From an uncultured Anaerolineaceae bacterium (GTDB taxonomy: Bacteria > Chloroflexota > Anaerolineae > Anaerolineales > Anaerolineaceae), in the NCBI GenBank assembly GCA_937890875.1, contig CALAEB010000543.1, positions 1 to 6,674 on the forward strand: a stretch of 6,674 nt of DNA. The letters are read 5' to 3'. A model generated the notes under the pieces. The model searched no databases. It worked only from the letters and a program-made list of their open reading frames with translations, and was not told the origin of the DNA. Shown piece after piece: positions 1 to 4,040 of this stretch. Each line of letters starts with the position of its first letter. Within the stretch, counting starts at the first letter, position 1. The translations under genes and the position numbers were made by a program.

Positions 1-13
1 GATCGCGATTTGA

Positions 14-448
14 GGTTCGGGAACAGTAAATGTGATCATCTCGTTAGGGCTCTCCGGTTGGGTGCAATTTGCTAAAATTGCCCGTTCGAAGGCATTGACA
101 ATGCGAAACTTGGAATATGTGGTTTCGGCGATTTCAACCGGGGCTTCGAGCAGACGGGTGCTTTTCCGCCATATTTTGCCGAATACAGTTCCTTCGATTA
201 TAACGATGGCTTCTTTCCAGTTTGCTCAAATGATTATTGCGGAAGCAAGTCTCAGCTTTTTAGGGATGGGAATCCGTCCTCCTGCTCCAAGTTGGGGCGG
301 GATGATTTCTGACGGCAGAAGCTTTATGCAGACTTCATGGTGGCTGAGTGCTATTCCCGGTGTCGCTATTTTGCTCGTTGTCGTCAGCGCAAACCTGATT
401 GGCGACTGGCTTCGTGAACAAAATGATAAAAATATTACCTCTTTTTAA
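14..448 (+). CDS. Peptide/nickel-type ABC transporter permease, DppC/OppC family (C-terminal part)
   Basis: This is the C-terminal part of an inner-membrane permease of the DppC/OppC family, which pairs with a DppB-like partner, two ATPases and a lipoprotein to import di- or oligopeptides. The ATPase-contacting EAA loop is clear at nt 113-184 (EYVVSAISTGA, ending RHILPN). It is followed by the hydrophobic helix ending AEASLSFLGMG, the family motif PPAPSWGGM, and a last membrane helix ending NLIGDWLRE. The stop is TAA at 446-448. The reading frame upstream holds an in-frame TGA at 11-13, and homology appears to continue on both sides of it (IAI, then GSGTVNVIISLG). The intact gene would therefore begin outside the window. 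The first start codon after the TGA is GTG at 32, but starting there would remove the earlier membrane helices, so it is unlikely to make a working permease. The next gene starts 23 bp downstream, suggesting an operon. Family is certain; substrate is not. Confidence 0.9.
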   Translation, partial: GSGTVNVIISLGLSGWVQFAKIARSKALTMRNLEYVVSAISTGASSRRVLFRHILPNTVPSIITMASFQFAQMIIAEASLSFLGMGIRPPAPSWGGMISDGRSFMQTSWWLSAIPGVAILLVVVSANLIGDWLREQNDKNITSF

Positions 449-460
449 AGGATCTCAGAA

Positions 461-465
461 AAGGA
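461..465 (+). promoter_or_regulatory. Ribosome binding site of the PatB/MalY-like gene
   Basis: AAGGA lies 6 bases before the ATG at 472, in the short gap after the permease stop. The good match and spacing fix the start of the PLP enzyme. Confidence 0.7.
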
Positions 466-471
466 TTTGCT

Positions 472-1629
472 ATGCAATTTAATTTCGATGAAGTTGTTGA
501 TCGACGCGGTACAGGATCGGTAAAATGGGAAACATTCTCGCCTGATGTCTTGCCTTTGTGGGTTGCGGACACCGATTTCCCTGTTAATCCAATTATTCTT
601 AAAAGAATTCAGGAGAGGCTTAATCATCCGGTTTTGGGATATACGTTGGTCAATCACGAGTTGATCCTTGCTGTCCAAAATTTTCTTTATACGCATTATC
701 AGTGGGCGGTTGACGAAGCCGCCATTGTTCCGATGACTGGCGTAGTGCCCGGCCTTAATTTTTCTTGCAGGGCCTTCTGTAAACCGGGGGATGGCGTGTT
801 GTTTCAGGTGCCCGTTTATCCGCCCTTCTATGATGCGCCGCGGAACAATTTTCTGGAAGCGCAAACCAGTTCTCTGTATTTTGACAAAGAGAACAACAGC
901 TATAAGATCGATTTTGACGAGTTTGAAAACAGCATTAAGTTTAATACCAGGCTTTTTATGTTGTGCAATCCGCACAATCCTGTCGGACGTGTTTTTACAA
1001 AGGATGAATTATCTGCTTTAGCGGATATCTGTATCCGGCATAATTTGATCATTTGTTCGGATGAGATCCACAGCGATATTATCTTTAGCGGAAATCATCA
1101 TATTCCAATTGCTGCGTTATCTCCCGAAATATCGCGAAGGACAGTTACCTTGATTTCTCCGAGTAAAACTTTTAATATTCCGGGGCTGAATTGTTCATTG
1201 GCTGTGATCGAGGACGAAAAAATGCGTCAGCAATTTGTTCAGGCGATTAAAGGATTGAGTAACGGAGCAAATTTGCTGGGACAAATAGCATCTTGTTCCG
1301 CCTATTCGGAATGTCAGGATTGGTACAGCCAGGCGAAAAAATACATCGAAGCCAACCGTGATTTTTTGGAAGCGTATTGTGACGCAGCGCTTCCTGGTAT
1401 TCATATGACTCACATGGAAGCAACTTATTTGGCATGGCTGGATTGTTCTGAATCAGGAATCCCGTCCGTTCCGCAGGAATTCTTTTTGAATCAAGCGAAA
1501 GTGGGGCTGAACGCCGGCAGTACCTTTGGTGCCGGGTATGAACGATTTGTCCGGCTGAATATTGGGACCTCACGGATTATTTTGGAAGAAGCGCTGGATA
1601 GAATGTCTGAGTCGCTTAAAAAGCTTTGA
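472..1629 (+). CDS. MalY/PatB-family PLP-dependent C-S beta-lyase (aminotransferase fold I)
   Basis: This is a 385-residue cytoplasmic PLP enzyme of fold type I, the usual length for the MalY/PatB cystathionine beta-lyase group. These enzymes cleave C-S bonds of cystathionine or other cysteine S-conjugates to a thiol, pyruvate and ammonia. The N-terminus has the typical pattern FDEVVDRRGTGSVKW, then LPLWVADTDF. PLP-site motifs follow in order: NPHNPVGR at residues 166-173, SDEIHSD at 196-202 (D197 should bind the pyridine nitrogen) and SPSKTFNIPGL with K232 as the Schiff-base lysine. RLNIGTSR at 361-368 carries the expected substrate-carboxylate arginine. All key residues are present and the frame is intact. 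The stop TGA at 1627 is backed by an in-frame TAA three codons later. It sits just after a peptide permease gene, so its substrate may come from an imported peptide or conjugate; this is inference. A true aminotransferase role cannot be excluded from sequence alone. Confidence 0.92.
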   Translation: MQFNFDEVVDRRGTGSVKWETFSPDVLPLWVADTDFPVNPIILKRIQERLNHPVLGYTLVNHELILAVQNFLYTHYQWAVDEAAIVPMTGVVPGLNFSCRAFCKPGDGVLFQVPVYPPFYDAPRNNFLEAQTSSLYFDKENNSYKIDFDEFENSIKFNTRLFMLCNPHNPVGRVFTKDELSALADICIRHNLIICSDEIHSDIIFSGNHHIPIAALSPEISRRTVTLISPSKTFNIPGLNCSLAVIEDEKMRQQFVQAIKGLSNGANLLGQIASCSAYSECQDWYSQAKKYIEANRDFLEAYCDAALPGIHMTHMEATYLAWLDCSESGIPSVPQEFFLNQAKVGLNAGSTFGAGYERFVRLNIGTSRIILEEALDRMSESLKKL

Positions 1630-1652
1630 ATTCGGTAAGGATTTTGCTCCTT

Positions 1653-1665
1653 TTGACATGGTCAA
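1653..1665 (+). promoter_or_regulatory. Short dyad TTGAC-ATG-GTCAA, possible operator
   Basis: This is a perfect 5-bp inverted repeat around a 3-bp centre, 24 bp after the PLP enzyme's stop. Its left part reads TTGACA, like a -35 element, but the best -10 at 17 bp (CATCTT) is poor. It could be a regulator site or chance. Confidence 0.2.
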
Positions 1666-1668
1666 TGG

Positions 1669-1689
1669 TAAGAGCCATCTTAATTTTTT
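1669..1689 (+). terminator. Weak terminator-like hairpin after the PLP enzyme gene
   Basis: TAAGA pairs with TCTTA across a GCCA loop (1669-1682), and six T's follow at 1684-1689. The stem is only 5 bp and AT-rich, so termination would be weak. Its position 40 bp after the stop codon is right for an operon end. Confidence 0.25.
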
Positions 1690-1813
1690 GCTTTTTGCTT
1701 TCGGGCCGAGGTTCTGCGTTTTTTTGTTCAAATGAGAGGGCACAGCGTAACTTTGATTGAAAACGGTTTTATTGTTCCGCTCAAAGGAAAAGAGGAAATA
1801 TTTTATGCTATCT

Positions 1814-1831
1814 TTTTGCGAATTGTGAAAA
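1814..1831 (+). promoter_or_regulatory. Imperfect dyad over the -35 of the iclR-type gene, possible autoregulatory operator
   Basis: The 18 bp have TTTT and AAAA ends, an AATT centre and non-matching trinucleotides GCG and GTG between them. The dyad covers the -35 hexamer at 1823-1828. IclR-family proteins often bind short dyads at their own promoters, so the location is suggestive. The symmetry is modest and AT-rich sequence gives this by chance. Confidence 0.2.
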
Positions 1832-1851
1832 CTTATTTGCTGCCCTATAAT
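1823..1851 (+). promoter_or_regulatory. Sigma70-like promoter of the IclR-family gene
   Basis: A consensus -10, TATAAT at 1846-1851, is preceded after exactly 17 bp by TTGTGA at 1823-1828, which matches TTGACA at four of six bases. Transcription would start near 1858, leaving a leader of about 34 bases before the ATG at 1892. The promoter suggests the regulator is transcribed separately from the gene upstream. Confidence 0.6.
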
Positions 1852-1891
1852 TAAAATATATTGCAGTGTGTAGAAAGAGAATAGATTATTC

Positions 1892-2671
1892 ATGATAATT
1901 TCATCGGTGAAAAAAGCGTTAGATATTATTCGATTGTTTAACAGTACTGAGACGCGTCTTTCATTATCCACAATCAGTGAGAGAATGGGGATACCCAAAA
2001 CGACCGCGCATCATCTGTTGGCGACATTGCATGAAAGCGGTTTTATTGAAAGAGTTAATAATGACCAATATTCATTAGGCCTTTCTTTGCTTGAGGTTTC
2101 TCAATATGTCAGAGTAAATGTGGAGTTGAGAGATATCGCTGCACCTTTTTTACGGCGTTTAGGTGATTCATGCAATGAGTCGGTATATCTTGCAGTTCGC
2201 GATAAGGATGAATTAATCTATATTTATGCAATTGAAACTTCCCATCGGCTGATTGCAAGATCTGCGGTTGGTGTTCATGCGATGCTGCATTGTACTGCAA
2301 ACGGGAAAGCGATTCTGGCCAGTTTGCCGGATAATGAAATTCTGGCGCTGCTTTACCGCACGGGAATGCCTGGATTTACTCCGAATACGATTTGCGATAA
2401 AGATACTTTTATGGAGCAGATTCAAGAGATTCGCGCCAGTGGCTTTGCATGTGACAATGCGGAACATGAAACGGATACCTATTGTTTGGGAATTCCAATC
2501 TTTGATAAAAACCGGGAATCTGTCGGGGGCTGTTCGATCTCCGGAACAGATCCTGAAATTTTAGGGTCCCGAAAAGAAAGTATGGTGCGGCTCCTTCTTC
2601 AAACTTCTTTGGAGGTCTCCCGGTGCATGGGTTTTGTCCCGACCAACGTTAAAAATTTATTCTTGTCTTAA
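1892..2671 (+). CDS. IclR-family transcriptional regulator
   Basis: This is a 259-residue DNA-binding regulator of normal IclR-family length. Residues 4-63 form the N-terminal winged helix-turn-helix: it opens with SSVKKALDIIRLF, the helix-turn-helix includes LSTISERMGIPKTTAHHLL (25-43), and the wing ends at NDQYSLG. Residues from about 75 to 250 match the IclR effector-binding domain, with ANGKAILASLP in the middle and the late family block GFACDNAEHE (184-193) followed by LGIPIFD. The usual GV.CIA pattern is altered here (DTYCLGIP), which may reflect ligand preference. The start is ATG 1892, with a purine-rich GAAAGAGA about 11 bases upstream as a weak ribosome binding site. IclR proteins usually control neighbouring catabolic or transport genes. 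The upstream PLP enzyme and permease are the obvious candidates; target and ligand are inferred only. Confidence 0.92.
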   Translation: MIISSVKKALDIIRLFNSTETRLSLSTISERMGIPKTTAHHLLATLHESGFIERVNNDQYSLGLSLLEVSQYVRVNVELRDIAAPFLRRLGDSCNESVYLAVRDKDELIYIYAIETSHRLIARSAVGVHAMLHCTANGKAILASLPDNEILALLYRTGMPGFTPNTICDKDTFMEQIQEIRASGFACDNAEHETDTYCLGIPIFDKNRESVGGCSISGTDPEILGSRKESMVRLLLQTSLEVSRCMGFVPTNVKNLFLS

Positions 2672-2795
2672 TTCGAATGACCGGGAAGAATGTTTTTAAA
2701 AGCCGGTAAGTGCAGTAATAACTGCTCCGCCTGATATTGAGTTTATGGACGAATGAAGCGGTTAGGAATATCCCTTTATTCGTAAGCAGGCTTTG

Positions 2796-2832
2796 ATTTA
2801 TCTCCTCTGTCCCGCTGGCAGAGGAGATAAAT
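2796..2832 (+). repeat. Perfect 14-bp inverted repeat (hairpin 1)
   Basis: ATTTATCTCCTCTG at 2796-2809 pairs without mismatch with CAGAGGAGATAAAT at 2819-2832 across a 9-base loop. No T-run follows on either strand, so it is not a classic intrinsic terminator, although it lies 125 bp after the regulator's stop codon. The 3' arm contains GAGGAG, a good Shine-Dalgarno, and ends at the AT of an ATG (2831-2833). In RNA the hairpin would hide that start site. It could be a terminator, a translational switch or a DNA-level dyad. Confidence 0.8.
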
Positions 2833-2884
2833 GATTAAATCGGAGATTCGATTCGATAGCGCAAAGATGAAGATCTGGTTTTGA
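2831..2884 (+). CDS. Possible 17-codon small ORF with Shine-Dalgarno inside hairpin 1
   Basis: ATG at 2831 follows GAGGAG (2821-2826) after 4 bases and reads 17 codons (MIKSEIRFDSAKMKIWF) to TGA at 2882-2884. The product is basic and matches no family I recognise. The only support is the good ribosome binding site and its striking placement within the 3' arm of the hairpin. It may be chance. Confidence 0.2.
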   Translation: MIKSEIRFDSAKMKIWF

Positions 2885-2991
2885 TAAAGATGCACATGTT
2901 TCATTGCCATTATCTATCTTGTGTCTGAAATATTCTTTTCTTTTTCATCTTCATATTCATATTTGTCTCAACATTATGCCCGGCTGTCATT
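2885..2991. other. AT-rich, pyrimidine-rich intergenic stretch
   Basis: This is part of the 541-bp gap between the IclR-type gene and the next small gene. No coding pattern or RNA gene is visible. The only local structure is three TTCAT copies at 6-bp spacing (2944-2948, 2950-2954, 2956-2960) in a T/C-rich run, ahead of the promoter at 2992. Confidence 0.4.
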
Positions 2992-3020
2992 TTGGCTGAC
3001 CGATAAGGCAACGGTATAAT
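2992..3020 (+). promoter_or_regulatory. Sigma70-like promoter for the small membrane protein-pth-mfd operon
   Basis: TTGGCT at 2992-2997 and a consensus TATAAT at 3015-3020 are separated by exactly 17 bp. The start would be near 3027, giving a leader of about 185 bases before the ATG at 3213. That leader contains a mini-ORF, a switchable hairpin and a palindrome. Confidence 0.6.
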
Positions 3021-3053
3021 CCGCAATTCGATTTTTGAAGAAAGGTTTGTTCC

Positions 3054-3098
3054 GTGGTTGTCTGCCGCTTATTCAAGCGGATCCCCTATTTTGAATAA
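3054..3098 (+). CDS. Candidate 14-codon leader peptide ORF
   Basis: AGAAAGG at 3039-3045 is followed after 8 bases by GTG at 3054 and 14 codons (MVVCRLFKRIPYFE) to TAA at 3096-3098. The ORF begins just before hairpin 2 and stops inside its 3' arm, so ribosomes on it would control which fold forms. No single amino acid is enriched, unlike amino-acid biosynthesis leaders. Support is positional only. Confidence 0.3.
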   Translation: MVVCRLFKRIPYFE

Positions 3099-3104
3099 GC
3101 GGCA
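3063..3104 (+). repeat. Perfect 14-bp inverted repeat (hairpin 2) with an alternative fold
   Basis: TGCCGCTTATTCAA at 3063-3076 pairs perfectly with TTGAATAAGCGGCA at 3091-3104 across a 14-base loop. The 5' arm can instead pair with the start of the loop: CCGCTT (3065-3070) with AAGCGG (3075-3080) across ATTC. The freed 3' arm could pair through CGGCA (3100-3104) with TGCCG (3116-3120). The two main folds exclude each other. No T-run follows, so simple intrinsic termination is not indicated. Confidence 0.8.
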
Positions 3105-3142
3105 TAATCCAAATTTGCCGTTTCGCCTGGCTCGTGTTAAAC

Positions 3143-3148
3143 TAAAAT
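3143..3148 (+). promoter_or_regulatory. Possible second -10 element (TAAAAT)
   Basis: TAAAAT matches TATAAT at five of six bases and lies 65 bp before the small gene. No good -35 lies 16-18 bp upstream, so it would need an activator or be inactive. If used, transcription would start just before the palindrome at 3160. Confidence 0.2.
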
Positions 3149-3159
3149 ATTGCCTGCGT

Positions 3160-3173
3160 GTCGGATATCCGAC
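3160..3173. promoter_or_regulatory. Perfect 14-bp palindrome, possible operator or hairpin
   Basis: GTCGGATATCCGAC is identical to its reverse complement. As DNA it could be a dimeric regulator's site. As RNA it can form a 5-bp stem, GTCGG with CCGAC, around ATAT. It lies 40-53 bp before the ATG at 3213. Confidence 0.4.
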
Positions 3174-3212
3174 CGGCGATAAGAGAAAGAAAGGATACGG
3201 TCACTGAGAGCG

Positions 3213-3380
3213 ATGGAAACGGTTGTCTCCACAGAAATCCCGGCTGCCGCTGCGTCGAACCCTGCGGCGGTCAGCAGTTTGGAATTGGGACTGGTCATCT
3301 TGTTTTCAATTCTGCTGACGATTTTGATCTTTTTTGTTGTGAAGATCACGATTGATCTTCGCCATTTTCGTTATCATTGA
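3213..3380 (+). CDS. Small single-pass membrane protein of unknown function (55 aa)
   Basis: An ATG at 3213 opens a 55-residue ORF ending at TGA 3378-3380. The first 24 residues are Ala/Ser/Pro-rich (EIPAAAASNPAAV). Residues 25-44 form one strong hydrophobic segment (LELGLVILFSILLTILIFFVV), followed by a basic tail with KITIDLRHFRYH. This suggests an N-out, C-in anchored peptide with the charges inside. I recognise no family. The stop overlaps a possible TTG start of pth (TTGA at 3377-3380) and lies 14 bp before the likelier ATG, so pth is probably translationally coupled to it. The ATG has no well-placed ribosome binding site. AAGGA at 3191-3195 is 17 bases from the ATG but 8 from an in-frame CTG at 3204, which would add three residues. 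A role linked to pth or mfd is unproven. Confidence 0.6.
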   Translation: METVVSTEIPAAAASNPAAVSSLELGLVILFSILLTILIFFVVKITIDLRHFRYH

Positions 3381-3394
3381 ACCGATTGTTATTG

Positions 3395-4033
3395 ATGGAA
3401 AGATTTTTTAATAGCATCCGAAAAAAGGGATCTGTGCAGGATTCGCCTTTGTCCGGCGCCGCTTATCTGTTGGTCGGGCTGGGGAACCCCGGCAGGGAAT
3501 ATCAGGCATCCCGGCATAATTTCGGCTTCATGGTTGCCGACCGGATTGCGGAAAAGCTGGACACATCTTTTGCCAAAGCGCAGTTCAAAGCGCTGATCGC
3601 CATTGTCCCGTTTGAGGGGAAGCGGGTCATTCTCGCCAAACCGCAGACGTACATGAACTTGTCAGGCGAGGCTGTGATCCCATTAATGAATTATTATAAA
3701 ATCCCTCAGTCCATGCTGTTGGTGATACATGACGACCTGGACATTCCCTTCGGGACGCTGCGTATGCGTCCGGCCGGGGGAGACGGCGGACAAAAGGGGC
3801 TGGGATCCATCATCCGGCAGCTTGGGAACAAGGACTTTGCCCGGCTTCGCTGCGGGATCGGCCATCCGCCCGGACAGATGGACGTAAAAGATTATGTTCT
3901 GAATAAATTCACCAAAGAGGAAGGCGAACTCTTTTCCTCTGTGCTGGACGATGCCGCAAGTGCCGCGCTGGCCTTTGTTTCCGGTGGCCTCCAGGCTGCG
4001 ATGACGCGTTATAACGGTGTTGTGGAAGGATAG
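3395..4033 (+). CDS. pth: Peptidyl-tRNA hydrolase
   Basis: This cytoplasmic enzyme frees tRNA from peptidyl-tRNA that drops off the ribosome, and is essential in most bacteria. From ATG 3395 it has 212 residues, slightly longer than the usual 185-195, because about 23 residues ([13 protein letters not shown] and on) precede the core [10 protein letters not shown]. Catalytic residues are in place: N31 in GNPG, H41 in RHN, M87-N88 in QTYMNLSG and D113 in [10 protein letters not shown], equivalent to E. coli N10, H20, M67-N68 and D93. At the E. coli H113-N114 pair it has Q133-K134 (GGDGGQKG). This is an unusual but probably lineage-typical change. The later core [16 protein letters not shown] is present. 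No good Shine-Dalgarno precedes ATG 3395. A TTG at 3377 overlapping the upstream stop is the alternative start, adding six residues; either fits coupling to the small gene upstream. mfd follows after 7 bp. Confidence 0.97.
   Translation: MERFFNSIRKKGSVQDSPLSGAAYLLVGLGNPGREYQASRHNFGFMVADRIAEKLDTSFAKAQFKALIAIVPFEGKRVILAKPQTYMNLSGEAVIPLMNYYKIPQSMLLVIHDDLDIPFGTLRMRPAGGDGGQKGLGSIIRQLGNKDFARLRCGIGHPPGQMDVKDYVLNKFTKEEGELFSSVLDDAASAALAFVSGGLQAAMTRYNGVVEG
4026..4030 (+). promoter_or_regulatory. Ribosome binding site of mfd, inside the end of pth
   Basis: AAGGA lies in the last codons of pth, 10 bases before TTG at 4041. It selects this TTG over the in-frame TTG at 4020 and GTG at 4017, which have no such element. 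Confidence 0.55.
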
Positions 4034-4040
4034 TTTTTTC

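Noticed and set aside
11..13. Alternative genetic code (TGA as Trp or Gly)
   Set aside because: All other genes use TGG and GGN normally, and TGA is a plausible terminator at 1627 and 3378. One site next to the window edge is far better explained by mutation or error.
445..975. A 176-codon - strand ORF over the PLP enzyme
   Set aside because: It is a shadow of the MalY/PatB frame, with a basic, low-information product and no family match.
2680..2707. ACCGG...CCGGT inverted repeat just after the iclR-type stop
   Set aside because: The 5-bp arms with an 18-base loop and no T-run after the stem are too weak to call a terminator.
2712..2725. GCAGT-AATA-ACTGC hairpin after the iclR-type gene
   Set aside because: The stem is only 5 bp with no T-run, which is common by chance in 500 bp of intergenic DNA.
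2843..2858. T-loop-like GATTCGATTC suggesting a tRNA
   Set aside because: The flanking bases cannot form a T-stem, and no acceptor, D or anticodon arms are present.
2867..2954. Inverted 8-mer ATGAAGAT / ATCTTCAT
   Set aside because: It is short, far apart and in low-complexity sequence, so probably chance.
3137..3349. A 70-codon - strand ORF over the small membrane gene
   Set aside because: It lies antisense to the better-supported frame and shows no recognisable motif.
3158..3355. A 65-codon + strand ORF starting with GTG in another frame over the small membrane gene
   Set aside because: It has no membrane or family pattern, and it overlaps the frame that gives a clean transmembrane helix and abuts pth.
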